Assembly (NCBI GenBank): GCA_963971405.1
Contig: OZ020484.1
Coordinates: 39,578,770-39,642,769 of the forward strand
Length of the DNA: 64,000 nt
Source: Psococerastis gibbosa
Lineage: Eukaryota; Arthropoda; Insecta; Psocodea; Psocidae
Reading direction: 5' to 3'
Under the pieces are notes generated by a model. It saw only the letters and a list, made by a program, of their open reading frames with translations, searched no databases and was not told the origin of the DNA. A program made the position numbers and the translations under genes. Positions 10,427-20,841 of this stretch are shown here, piece after piece. Position 1 is the first letter of the stretch. Every line of letters starts with the position of its first letter.

Positions 10427-11914
10427 TTAATCATCTTGCTTCAGGGTATCTTCAAAGCAAGCTATGATGTCACCATCAGGATCATCAATTTCACTTCGGG
10501 GAGAAACAGGCCCCCCGAAACAACGGCTGCTCTGGCTTGTCGCTGAGGAAATGCTCCCAGCACGTCGCCTTGTCCTCCTCACAACCATTGTACCTGGAGT
10601 CAGTAATGCCGCTCCACTTCGCAAAACCATAGGGGAATCAACATTGGTAGAATCCTGGTTACTCCGTAGGTTAAGTTTTTTGTCAGGGGTTTTTTCAAGA
10701 CAGCCCTCCTTCAACTTTTCCACATGACTGCTTACTGATGAAACGCTAAGAGGTGACATAGAGCCGCGAGATAAATTCCCAGTTTCCTCTGGAATAACCT
10801 CCAACTGAGTCGCATTCGGACTGCTAACAACATAAGGAGTATCTTCAGATCCAGGCTGAAGTTGCGTGAGCTCTTGGGTACATGAATCTTGTGAAGTTAC
10901 CTTAGGCATTTGGCTACAAGGCAAACTAGATTCATCGGAGTAAGTTGATTTCTGGCTAGATTCTACAATGCTTACAACATCTGAGTCAGTGGGAGAAACA
11001 ACCACGTACGACAGCAATTTTTGTTTCTTAGGTGTACTTTCTAACTCCTCATCTAACAATACCTCTTCGGATTTGTCCTGGAGTCCTTGAGTGGATGAAT
11101 TCTCCGAGGAAATCTCTAATTCCTGGATCATCAGGGTGTTAGACGAACTAAATTCACCCGATGAACGTGATTGTTGGCTTGGTGTTTCATTGCATAAATC
11201 CTCAATGGTGCTAGGAGCCTCAAGTGAGATTAATTTTCGTTTTTTAGGAGGTGTACTTTCTAATTTCTTTCCCACCAACTCCTCGCCATAGTTAACATAG
11301 CTCGTATGAACTATACCAACATTGGCGGTTGGGAGTGCCTCAGCAACATCATTTTCATTTGGAACAGAATTATGGTCAATTTCCAGATCTGTTTCCATGG
11401 CGATGGGGCTGCTTCTTGAGTCAGCCACAATAGAAGCATTGTCATCATCCTTGCTTTGATCATTAGCATTGTCTGCTACTTTGGCTTGTGGTGGAATAGG
11501 TTTATCCATAAACTGTCGGAAGAAAGCCTCAGAACTAGTATTGTGTGATTCCGGTAGGTGATTGGCCTTCGTTAGTGAAGATGAAGACTCTTTGCACTCA
11601 CTGCTTAAAAGTGTTTGATAATCAGTTGGGAAAGTGGCCACCCGAAATTCTGGATGAATGATTCTATCCAGAATACTTAACGCCACACTGGATGTTGATG
11701 CAACTAATGGACTGGGGTCTTCTCTACCAACACTGAATAGTTTTGCAGCAAATTGAGTAGGTGGTGGCCACTTGGGACTTGGTTCCAAACACAATTGAAG
11801 CAGAATTGAATACAAGCCATGGCGACAACGATCAGACTTTCCATAAATTGGTTCTCCTATGCTATAACGATTCTTCAAATTCGTCAGTAGATGGATTATT
11901 CCTCCTTGAATGGT
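10427..11914 (-). CDS. PELP1: PELP1 exon 9 (terminal, long)
   Basis: Acceptor TTTGTTTTTAG at 11915. Begins TIQGGIIHLLTNLKNRYSIG, then the conserved DRCRHGLYSILLQLCLEPSP block, then about 400 residues of low-complexity Ser/Glu/Asp-rich sequence. That tail contains two similar modules, LESTPPKKRKLISLE and LESTPKKQKLLSYV, suggesting an internal duplication around a nuclear-localisation-like motif. Ends ACFEDTLKQDD before TAA. Confidence 0.9.
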   Translation of the reverse strand, partial: TIQGGIIHLLTNLKNRYSIGEPIYGKSDRCRHGLYSILLQLCLEPSPKWPPPTQFAAKLFSVGREDPSPLVASTSSVALSILDRIIHPEFRVATFPTDYQTLLSSECKESSSSLTKANHLPESHNTSSEAFFRQFMDKPIPPQAKVADNANDQSKDDDNASIVADSRSSPIAMETDLEIDHNSVPNENDVAEALPTANVGIVHTSYVNYGEELVGKKLESTPPKKRKLISLEAPSTIEDLCNETPSQQSRSSGEFSSSNTLMIQELEISSENSSTQGLQDKSEEVLLDEELESTPKKQKLLSYVVVSPTDSDVVSIVESSQKSTYSDESSLPCSQMPKVTSQDSCTQELTQLQPGSEDTPYVVSSPNATQLEVIPEETGNLSRGSMSPLSVSSVSSHVEKLKEGCLEKTPDKKLNLRSNQDSTNVDSPMVLRSGAALLTPGTMVVRRTRRRAGSISSATSQSSRCFGGPVSPRSEIDDPDGDIIACFEDTLKQDD

Positions 11915-14900
11915 CTAAAAACAAAAAACGCAACCAAAATACAGTAGTCTACAAAGATTTGAAATAAAAGAAACAAAGCATTGAGGGGAATCTATCCAAA
12001 TTTTTGGAAAACAAGAGGCCATGCTGCTATATAGGCAAAATCGCTCCTTGGCAACCTCCTGGAATAAACAATGCATTTTTTTTAGGAACTATTGTTAATC
12101 TATAAAAGAACCGGTCCGAGTTTACTCGAACATGCTTTCCAACTTATCAATTAGTTATATGCAGAAAATATGAGCAATTTCAAAGTTAATAATTTTCCTA
12201 TAGTTAAATTTCGGATCTCTCGATGGTTATGGTCTTGATATCCCCCATTCCAATGCACTGAATTGGTCGATAGTATTCCAAATCCTAGAACAGGCACACT
12301 AATACATACGAATAGTAATAATGGCAGGGAACGCGTGGAGCGTGAATTTTCCATAATTTCTTTAAAAACTATTTTTTTTCTCAGAATATAATCTTTCTTT
12401 TAGAATGGAACTTGTTCAGTTTTGATACTGTATTTAACACCTAAAACATACCAGAAGGTTGAAATCATCGATAGAAAGGTTGCACAAAAAAAATTATTTA
12501 GTCATTTTTCATGAAAATTGAGTTATTTCTATTTTTTTTACCCCCAGAAGCAAACTGTCAAGGGGCAAGCGACCTGCATTTTGTCAACATGAAAACGACT
12601 ACAATATATGTGAATTTAAAAAAAAATCGTTGGAGCCGTTTTTGAGAAATAATTTTTTTAGACCTTTTTTTGGAGTTTTTTGAAAATCAAACCCCCCCAA
12701 ATTAGTTAGCCCAAAATAAATAAAAAATGGTCATCAAAATCGACCGATTTGCCCGGAAATCGATGAACAGACAGAGCGACAGACAGACATTTCGTAAAAA
12801 CCACTTTGGTTCTTAGGACCTCAAAACCTGTAAATCCGTTGAAATCTCGGAACCGAAAATTTTGTCCAACAAAAAGCTTGCCTTATACTATATATAAATT
12901 GGAAAGCAATAAGATAATATATAATATATATATAATAATATAATAATCTATAAGATTTTATGAGAAGTCTAAGGCTCTCAACCGAGTACGCACAGAACAG
13001 GACTGTGTAGAAACGCTGCTGTCGTGTTGCAAGCCCTCCATGAGGATACAGCGCAGTAAAATTAAAAGTAAGTAATCATAAAGGAAGAAGCAGACGACGT
13101 ATTCCAGAAATATGACATAATTTATCGATGTTTTAGTTTTAACTATATTTTATAAGAAACGACACAAGAATCTATTGTGTATTATCACATTTTATACATT
13201 TTAAAGGGTGTTAAAAGAGCACTTTTGTCAATATAAGGGCTCTGAAATTAATTAATCAACTTTTGTTGTTTTAAGAGAAAAATTTGAAAGATTCCCCTTG
13301 GCAGGGAACAGCATCTACAGTAAAATTGGTAAAGACCGAAGATTTAATAAGAGCGCTATGGACGCTAGAAATAAATAAAAAACATTTGATATATGTTGCA
13401 ATTTCTAGGTACAATCTGATTGTCAGAGTCTCAACAGAGAAACCATGAACGAGGGAAGAGCTACTAAGACAATAGTAACACTTTGTTCCATGAAAGATTT
13501 ACCTTGTGAAGATCCGGTGATAGAAGAAACCCAACAGCTGATAAATATGCCTGCAGCACTTCCAAAGCGGCAAAACACAATGACTCACTTAGTTCACTAC
13601 TTGTAACTTGAGCCTTCATTGCGCTTTCACCGTTCTTATTTGAGCCTGAAATCAATTATAAATTAAGTTAAAACAGGCTTGTTCTGAAGTGCCACCTACT
13701 ACAATTTGTATTAATTGCTTGCCATAGTGGTTTTAGCGATTATAAGAGTTCAGGGGCAAATCGCATCCGATTCGGATCTAAAAACGTATTACGGAATATA
13801 ATGAATATTATCAACTTAACTATGGAAGTTAAATATGTAGAAAGCATACACGGGGTCGGTGCTTTTACGAAATCTCCCTACACCTGCAGCCTGATCGAGG
13901 CGATTATAATACCGGGGTTAAATACATACCCTAGGATTATAACTGTAAACAAGCAAATTTTGAATAGCACTTTCCATTATAAAATTATCTTGTTTACATC
14001 TTTATTACCAGGGGATTAAAAATGTAAACAAGATAATTTTAAAATGGAAAGTGCTATTCAAAATTTGTTTGTTTACAGTTATAATCCTAGGGTATTTATT
14101 TAACCCCGGTATTATAATCGCCTCGATCAGGCTGCTGATCGGCCAGAGCCGAAAGGGATTTTTTCATATTTATGCGGCTGTACAAAGAGACATTAATTAA
14201 TTTCGTCAAAGAACGACCATTTCTTGTTTACAAAATATTTTGAAAATTCTCCATTAATAATTACCAAGTAAATGAACATGCCGCGAACTATATCTTACCA
14301 AGTTCTAAAAGAAATATATCATACTTGCACACTTCTATTAGCCACTTAATCATTTGTGATATTAAAATTCACCTGCATTAGGCACTTCCAATATTAATAT
14401 TGACAATACCTCTGAGAGATACAGTAGGCCTCGCATATTCGATGTCTCCAAGAAGAACTGGCACCAGAACTTTAGCCAAAGTGTCAGTACAGCTTCCGCT
14501 TCCTGCTACTGCCAGCCAATTAATAAGGCATGAGTAGCATGAGAGGCGAACACTAGCAGAAGAAGAGGACTGCAACGACTGCTTAATCAGCCTGACGATC
14601 AATCCAGCACAGGGGAGTAGAGTACGAGAGCAGGCCACGATGAGAGCGGTTAACGTCTTGAAGAGGTTGTTATGGATCATAGGAATGGCCGATCGAAGTT
14701 CTGCTGTGGTAGCCAGTTCACTGTCTCCCAAGTAAGTTCCAGTGACTAGGAGTCCACGGCAAACCAAATCCAGTACATTTTCCGCTGGAATTACTTTGAC
14801 AGAAGGATAACGTCCTCTACGAGAAGAAAATTAAAAATACAAACTGAGCACACTCAAATATTATTTCATGGTATGTATTTATTTCTATTTTATTATTAAG

Positions 14901-17900
14901 GGGCTTTATATGGACCTAGGCATACCAATGGATCTTGTCCAGCCAACGGCCCTATCGGTTCTTGGACATTATTGGTATTCCGAATAATGTTTTGGCCGTT
15001 GGCAAACTGGTTGACTCCTCGATATCAGCCCACACCGACTACAAGTGACAATGGGCAAGCTCAGACATGCTTACCGTTGACATAACGTAACAGGCCAACG
15101 CTCGACTTAGCCAAGGACGGGAACGATCGCGCAAAATGGGAAACTAAATATCTAGGCCCAATCAACTTTGGATAGAACAAAACGCTAGTTCGCCAAGTTC
15201 GCCTATAGATATATATTTTTATTACGAATAGGCTAAATAGACTAATATGTTGTTTCTTCCAACGCCTGCTTTCAGCATTTCTGCTTTAAGCAACCCTGTC
15301 AGCCTGGCGGGGGAGTGAGTCTGTTTGTTAACTTGAGGCACCCTAAGGGCAGACTCTTTCACCTCGGGGAAAGGGGAGTTGACTAACAGGGTGGGCCTCC
15401 TGATTATAGTGGATTCCGAACCACTTGGGGAACATGGTAAAGTCACACGATTAAATCGGAGGTGACCAGGACTCGACTTATACTGCCTATCATGTCCCAC
15501 CAGGTTCCCCTGCCAACGCTGTGCACACTACCAAGTTGCCGCAGTTTGAAACATGCTCTGCTCCAATGGAATCAACATGGTAAGGCCGTTGGCAAATATA
15601 CTAATAACCTTTTAAGTGCCACTTATCTCACGAAACGAACACCTCAACCTAGCTTATTTACCTAAGTAGCACTTGTCTAACGGGTGAGCCGTGTGTCAGG
15701 TGCAGGGTAATAGGAATTCGTCGGTTCTGCAGTTCAACACTGTTAAACATAATCTCTTCTATTTTAGTGCTCAGCTTAGTTAAGATACATCAATATAGTA
15801 AAAATCTCACTGGTTGCCTTGAAGCTGCCGCCTAGCACTTAAAATGTAATATAGGCTAAATAATAGCAAAACTCACAAAAGCATAGCCTGAAGAATCAGC
15901 GAATAATTATGAAGGCGTATAGTTAGCTGATTAGTAGGAACCTGCCCATCAACAGTGATATCAGTTTCGTAAACCTGCAAGAAATACAAAAGCATTAAAA
16001 AGCAATACTGATTCCCATATGAGTGAAGCTGTGGTTTCGAATAGAAGTAAAATATTTTAATACACAGGGTTGTCAAATGGTCTGCATTTGATAAACCAAT
16101 TATTAGCCTGCGCCTTAAGGTTCAGATTCAATTCTTTCAAGTGTCCCCGTTTTTTTTCTTTCAAAAGTAACTTATCCCGGGTCTAAAGGCGCATGCAAAT
16201 GATAAATTTTAAGGGCATTCATTTGATGTTCTACATGTCATATTTTCACAAGGTTAGAAATCCATTGTTACCTGGCGCTCATACCTCTGAAGTCAGGTTC
16301 ACAAAGATTTCATGAAAAATTCTTAGTTTACGGTAGATATAGCTCAAGTCATAATTTCATTAGGAATATCCAGAGAAAAGGGCAACCTCAACTAAGATTA
16401 TACCTGAACCTTAAAGTTTAGGTTCATATTTAGCATACCAAATCAAAGGTCTTTAATAGAGATTTCATTGGAAGTGTAACATGAACGTGACATACAGTAT
16501 GTTTGAATTTGAAAATTCCGAGATATCATCCATGCCAAGCCCCTGCAAACCCGTGTTTGCTCCCCGAAAAATATTAAAAAAACCAAGTGATAGTTTGACC
16601 TTATCATCGAATTTGTTACCCCATTTCAAAACTCCTCATAATAACCGAGGTAAATGGGGTGTTTGTGTGGTTTGGAACACACGGGTTAATTTTTTATTTT
16701 TATTATATATATTATATATTTAATTAGCAATATAATTCTTGTAGGTGCATACCAACTTAATAGTTATGCAAAGGGACATGAAAGTTAGAGCGAGAGAGAG
16801 TCGAACCCAGGTTTCTCCCTTGCCGCGGTGGTATGCTGATCTCTTCACTAAAGTTATTCCTTTCATCTTACCGTAGCCTAACTTGTTGGAACAGTGCTAA
16901 CTACAGAAGAGCCAGAAGATGTTATTTGGATACAATTATTGAATAGCAAATCACGCAACCCACCTGCAGCTCTTGGATGTTTTTAAACAGCTCGTTGAGA
17001 AATGCATGACAATTTCTAACAATAGAAGAGAAAGCAACACTCCAGTTATCCCTGTGAATGACTCCTTTGGTACCCCCTCCTCCAGCAGATGGTAGTAAGG
17101 CGTAACACTTAGCTTCATTTTCGCTAATTTTGCCAACGTTTATTCTACTTGCCATCAATTTCTGCAGTGTATCCTAAAAAGAAGAATTGGGGTAAACTCA
17201 TTGCATGTGATGTTAGTATTTTTGTATTTTAATCGGCAAAATAAATAAATAAAATATACAACCGGGGCAATGGCCAATACTTCTTAGAGCGGCTCTCGCC
17301 ATGTGTTGGTAAGGCTAAGGCAATTGGAATCCAGAGGAAAAAACATGGCGGCTCCGAATTTCATTTTTTGTAGAAACATTTACTGAGAACTTTCTAAACC
17401 ATTAAAAAATGGAAGCTTACCTTACAGTGAGCAAATGGTCCATTGTAACACCACAATAGGGCCTCTAACGTTTTCCAGGCCTCGAACTGATTTGTCAGTT
17501 GTTTAATGAAGACGTCTGCATAACGCGATATAACGGAATTTGAGATCGGTTTAACGAGCTCTGGAAACTTTAAAGCTGATTCTGCCAATTTTCCTGCATA
17601 ATAAAAACTAAATTCAGTAAGTCGACCTAATGTAACGAAGGAATTTCTATTAATACTAATAATTCTATGAAGAAAATGGTCAACATACGCCCCTTGTCCA
17701 GGGTTAGCGGGCAAAGTATGCAGGCTGAGTAGGTCCGTCGCATCAATCCCAAACTCGCCAGTTAGGTACTACAATACAACAGCCTCACTAATAAGGATTT
17801 TTCAGGATTCAAGGCCGCGGTGACAAGGAAAATGAAAGAATATCCACTGTACAGCTTGGACGAGTTCAGGGAACTAAGCTGGGATGCATAAACATTACCC

Positions 17901-19012
17901 CCCCCCCCCCCCTAACGTATGCTTTCGCATGAAACTTGTTTTTTGTTTCAGATTTTTTTCTTTTATCTATCTATTTATTTTGTCTATCCCACCTTGGTGG
18001 GTTATGGACAAAGTTTGATTGATTGATTGAAAGAAAAAAGTGAAGTGGATATATGAATTATATTAATTTTAAGGTTAAAATAATAATACTCACTCAAAAC
18101 TTGTAGGCTGGCATTTACAGTGTCAGAATCCATGTCATTCAACATACAACAATATTGCATCCACTTTACACAGTTGTCTGTAAAAATATTGTCATTCATT
18201 TCCGCTAGAAACAATTTTAATTCTTCCATTCCATCTTTCTTGTGCTTTGGAGATGCTAACTTCTTATTAACGCGCTTCAAAATCTGATTCTGCATATTGT
18301 TTGTCTGTACAAAAAAAAATAATGAAAATAGGCATATGGAACCGCATTGATGAGCCAGTGCTTAATTTCAGGGTTTATTGGAATTAAGTCCAATAAACAG
18401 TCACGTACGCCACAGGGCTGTTTCTGAGCTGCTGCCGTAGCCCTTACCAGCTCTTCTTCATCTTGTAATCTGCCATTACTAACACTAACAATGGCCTGCA
18501 AGCAAACGGGGTGTTTTGAAAGCAATAACGTAAACGTATGCGAAGATGGAAGAAACAACGCCGAAATAGACGCAATACTCAACGGAGAATACATAGTGTA
18601 CACGTTGTATAAAACCGAGATGATTGCAGGAGTGTTGTTAATAAGGCCAAAGCCCATCAAGGGCTGTAGAGCGAGAAGAAGAAGAACGTTAACGTAGACT
18701 AAATCTAAAGAGGTAGGTAACCGGTCATTTCTGCTTGGCGCTTATTATACGTGTAGGTTATGTTTCCCTCATTATGTATAGTTCGTCAAACTTTCTGAAA
18801 CTCGAACATGTCAAAACTTTCTAATTTCATTAATAATGCAACTTTTCTTCCATTAAGCGGAACCGGCACGGAAGCAATGGACAGGGCCCACAGGCATCAC
18901 AAATTCGAAACGTGGTCTCGTTCCCCGTTGGTAAGTTTAATCACATAGAATATCAACTTACTTGGAAAATTCTTGCACGTAGCTCTGATGTCTGAACGCC
19001 GTTTGTTGCCAT
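10427..19012 (-). CDS. PELP1: PELP1: proline-, glutamate- and leucine-rich protein 1 / Rix1 homologue (complete, 9 exons)
   Basis: Spliced from nine exons totalling 2,934 nt (977 residues plus stop). The family works in the nucleolus in the Rix1 complex (PELP1-TEX10-WDR18, with SENP3), which matures the 60S subunit, and vertebrate PELP1 also acts as a nuclear-receptor co-regulator. Seen here: an N-terminal RIX1-type helical-repeat region (LKRVNKKLASPKHKKDGMEE, CVKWMQYC), a middle region ending in LGRYPSVKVIPAENVLDLVC, and a conserved segment DRCRHGLYSILLQLCLEPSP followed by KWPPP that aligns with the human RCRRELYCLL region. One LxxLL motif (LEALL) lies in exon 4. The tail is Ser/Asp-rich with NLS-like PPKKRKL. 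Unlike vertebrates there is no long polyglutamate tract or proline-rich tail. Confidence 0.88.
11975..12107 (+). repeat. Short repeat shared with 26158-26330
   Basis: GGGGAATCTATCCAAATTTT and the following AACAAGAGGCCATGC, then TTGTTAATCTATAAAA, recur in the same order and strand near 26158-26290. It abuts the R1 repeat and may be its missing 5' portion or a separate element. Confidence 0.45.
12108..12905 (+). repeat. R1 interspersed repeat, near-full copy
   Basis: About 800 bp with clear similarity along its length to 59575-60435. Landmarks in order are GAACCGGTCCGAGTT, AATAATGGCAGGGAA, ATCATCGATAGAAAGGTT, AAGGGGCAAGCGACC, GGAGCCGTTTTTGAGAAATA, a GACAGACAGACATTT run, TAAATCCGTTGAAATCTCGG and TATATAAATTGGAAAGCAA. 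It has no long open frame, so it is either non-autonomous or a 3' UTR-like part of a retroelement. It lies in PELP1 intron 8. Confidence 0.7.
13503..13645 (-). CDS. PELP1: PELP1 exon 8
   Basis: Acceptor TTGATTTCAG, donor GTAAAT. Encodes KAQVTSSELSESLCFAALEV followed by LQAYLSAVGFLLSPDLHK, matching the helical segment preceding the RCRREL block in vertebrates. Confidence 0.9.
13887..14135. repeat. Hairpin-forming inverted repeat in PELP1 intron 7
   Basis: Left arm GCAGCCTGATCGAGGCGATT to ATCTTGTTTACAT is mirrored almost perfectly by the right arm ATGTAAACAAGATAATTTT to CGCCTCGATCAGGCTGC, with a loop of about 20 nt at the TTATTACCAGGGGATTAA segment. Arms are about 110 bp. It resembles a foldback MITE; no target duplication was identified. 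Confidence 0.8.
14410..14816 (-). CDS. PELP1: PELP1 exon 7
   Basis: Acceptor TTCTTCTCGTAG, donor GTATTG. Encodes LGRYPSVKVIPAENVLDLVC, then a helical-repeat region with LFKTLTALIVACSRTLLPCA and LAKVLVPVLLGDIEYARP. Corresponds to the vertebrate EILDFICRTLSV region. Confidence 0.92.
14890..15130 (-). repeat. SINE-like interspersed repeat, copy 3 (reverse)
   Basis: Reverse copy with GGGCTTTATATGGACCTAGG, CCGTTGGCAAACTGGTTGAC, CACACCGACTACAAGTGACA and ATGGGCAAGCTCAGACATGC. It lies in PELP1 intron 6. Confidence 0.65.
15225..15600 (-). repeat. R3 interspersed repeat, reverse copy
   Basis: Reverse of the units at 20905-21140 and 62865-63240. Shared landmarks are TTGAGGCACCCTAAGGGCAG, ACAGGGTGGGCCTCCTGATT and CATGTCCCACCAGGTTCCC. 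Function and class unknown. It lies in PELP1 intron 6. Confidence 0.65.
15877..15974 (-). CDS. PELP1: PELP1 exon 6
   Basis: Acceptor TTTCTTGCAG, donor GTGAGT. Encodes VYETDITVDGQVPTNQLTIR followed by LHNYSLILQAML. The last codon is split with exon 7. Confidence 0.88.
16785..16855 (-). repeat. Degraded tRNA-derived sequence
   Basis: Read on the minus strand, AACCTGGGTTCGACTCTCTC resembles a polymerase III B box, with plausible tRNA-like flanks (TGCCGCGG, ATCTCTTCA). Too decayed to be a tRNA gene; probably a SINE relic. Confidence 0.3.
16964..17173 (-). CDS. PELP1: PELP1 exon 5
   Basis: Acceptor TTTTTAG, donor GTGGGT. Encodes DTLQKLMASRINVGKISENE, KCYALLPSAGGGGTKG and a helical stretch FLNELFKNIQELQ, matching the CYSRLPSLG / SWEQELHSLLASL part of vertebrate PELP1. 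Confidence 0.92.
17421..17593 (-). CDS. PELP1: PELP1 exon 4
   Basis: Acceptor TTATTATGCAG, donor GTAAGC. Encodes KLAESALKFPELVKPISNS and KTLEALLWCYNGPFAHCK; the latter contains an LxxLL motif (LEALL). Confidence 0.92.
17800..17890 (+). mobile_element. LINE C-terminal tail fragment
   Basis: The plus strand reads FKAAVTRKMKEYPLYSLDEF then RELSWDA and a stop. A related tail (SLYNLDEYDPRSWTI) occurs at 30520-30620, consistent with the end of a LINE-encoded ORF2. It is immediately followed by a run of 15 C (17898-17912). It lies in PELP1 intron 3. Confidence 0.4.
17945..18035 (+). repeat. LINE 3' end with TGATT repeats
   Basis: Short segment ending in TTTGATTGATTGATTGAAAG, which resembles the TGATT-repeat end of the LINE at 3230 (in inverse orientation). 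The boundaries are uncertain. Confidence 0.3.
18094..18304 (-). CDS. PELP1: PELP1 exon 3
   Basis: Acceptor TTTTTTGTACAG, donor GTGAGT. Encodes MQNQILKRVNKKLASPKHKK, DGMEELKLFLAEMNDNIFTD and CVKWMQYCCMLNDMD. It aligns with the vertebrate N-terminal RIX1 repeat (SIKTRFEGL.. HCVSWLRSIQ). Confidence 0.9.
18343..18495 (-). CDS. PELP1: PELP1 exon 2
   Basis: Acceptor CGTTTGCTTGCAG. Encodes AIVSVSNGRLQDEEELVRAT, then DCLLDLIPINPEIKHWLINA. I placed the donor at the weak GTTCCA (18341) because the intervening sequence looks protein-like and stays in phase. An alternative strong donor GTAAGG ends the exon at 18448, also in phase, which would remove 35 residues. Confidence 0.7.
18600..18690 (+). mobile_element. 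RTE-like LINE 3' tail, copy 2
   Basis: GGAGTGTTGTTAATAAGGCC, AAAGCCCATCAAGGGCTGTA and a GAGAAGAAGAAG tail repeat the end of the element at 8690-8940. It lies in PELP1 intron 1, close to exon 2. Confidence 0.6.
18962..19012 (-). CDS. PELP1: PELP1 exon 1 (coding start)
   Basis: ATG at 19012-19010 opens MATNGVQTSELRARIFQ and ends at donor GTAAGT. It is the only in-frame ATG found upstream that joins exon 2 in phase. There is no homology strong enough to prove the first residues. Confidence 0.7.
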
Positions 19013-20630
19013 GTTAAAAATGCAAAAATACTAAATCGTTAATATTTGCTTATAGAAGTGCAAAAAATAAATTAAAAATATTACCACTTTGCCATCATCA
19101 AAGACGCCATCATTCTTATTTTGTTTACATTCAGTTCAATAATCCAACATGACGAAAACATTTTAAAATGTGGCGGGAACCCCTTTTCTCTGCTTCCGTG
19201 ATTTCATTTATTTATATATCGCGACTTCGGAAGAAAAAGGACACCACATTTTGTTTTACAATGAATTGGGCTACCTGACGTGACGGCTCCCTCCTTAGAC
19301 TTAGGTATGAGGTTCCCGTCTCAACGAAACAACTGCGGGAACTGCCCCAAGTAACGATGTGTAATATAATAAGCTTTTGAAGTTTTATAAGGTGCGGACT
19401 AAAACGGCTCGTCGAAATAAGGTGCTCTAGGTTTTTGGTTTTTGATGACTAAGGAGTAACGACTCGAAATAAACCAAATTTTCTCCATGAATGAGAAAGA
19501 TTTAATTGCCAAGCAGCAGCAGGTCCATAATAAAAAAAATAACTTATCCGTGAAAAAAAGGACTGAAAATTAAAAAATTAGATTCGACATTGTATGCATA
19601 TGCAGTGCATTTCAGCATGTGCTAGGCGTAGCTGCGTAGGTAGAACTGTGCTCTAGTTACATTATTACCAAAGGACAAAGTGACAAAACAAAATAGTCGT
19701 CTGTTTTGAAGCTGGTTAATTTTATTACCGGTACCCTATATAAATATTTTAAATAATTTCCCCGATAAATTAATCCTATTGTTTCGTGCTAGTCCTGCAG
19801 CTCAAAGTGGATGGGACATTATTACTTTCGCCCATGATAGATAGTAGTAGATAGATAGAAGGCTAATGAGAAAACAAAACTGATTTGACATTCAAATGTG
19901 TAATAACGTCAAGTCTAGTACTGTAGTATCTAGCTGGCAACAAGACCCTAATAGGCTGATTTCTTTGAACAATAATATAGAATGAAACCGAATGTCCAAA
20001 TTGCCGCACCTAAAACTCATAAAAGGTAAAAAAAAATAAAAATAGGTCAATGACGGTTGGAGCTATGTCTAGTATCACAAATAATCGGCAAAAAGCCAAT
20101 GAAGGTAACACATAACCCCGGTAAACTACAGTCAATAAACAGGAATGAAGACATAGTTGCCAAATAGGTCTCAATCACAATAATACACAAAATATAAAAT
20201 GGTGTCAAATATTAATTTAAGTCTCAAGAAAACGTTTTCAAGCACAGGACAGGGCCTCTTTAATATAGGTGTTTCAAGTTTTATTCCAACTGTCCCAGAA
20301 GATTAACAAAGTAAAATAATAATAATAATAATGCTTATGGTTGTGTTTAAAAATTAATTCGTTGTTATAGCATAATTCAATTCATAATTCAATTTTTGAA
20401 TGTAGCCTAATTGTTGAACGAACTGCGTAAAACTGGCTAAGGATCCGTTTGAAGAAAGTCCGATAAAGTCTAGGTACAATAGGCTGACTAATTAATTCCA
20501 AGTTGCGGCGGTACATTACCTATGGTGAACACATGGGAGCCAGCAGACGCTTATTTTAATAATTATGATTAGCATACTTAATTCAAAAGCACCCTTAGTT
20601 CTGCCTGTACTTAATAAAAAGGTAACCCTT
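19013..20630. other. Intergenic region between BLTP1 and PELP1
   Basis: About 1.6 kb. The right part should be the BLTP1 3' UTR and the left part the PELP1 promoter and 5' UTR. Apart from the candidate poly(A) signal I see no exon, repeat or RNA gene in it. Confidence 0.5.
20280..20285 (-). terminator. Candidate BLTP1 poly(A) signal AATAAA
   Basis: TTTATT on the plus strand is AATAAA on the gene strand, about 350 nt after the BLTP1 stop. A canonical hexamer, but not the only possible one. Confidence 0.35.
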
Positions 20631-20841
20631 TCAATTTCTTTTCAAAACTGGTTCACTGGAACTGTCTTTAACCATAGCCACCATATGCATCATAAGCACG
20701 GCTAAAACTTTGTCGAGAGGATCCATGAATCCTCTCTGCATCCACTTAGGGATCGTCGTCCGGGCATGTGAGAAGCCCAATTTCTGCAGGATGTAATCAA
20801 TGCCGTACGGTTCAATACTATTTCCCGCCCACGACCATAGT
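20631..20841 (-). CDS. BLTP1: BLTP1 window-exon 54 (terminal)
   Basis: Acceptor TATTTTCAG. Encodes LWSWAGNSIEPYGIDYILQK, LGFSHARTTIPKWMQRGFMD and PLDKVLAVLMMHMVAMV, then stop. This is the most conserved stretch of the family C-terminus. Confidence 0.95.
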
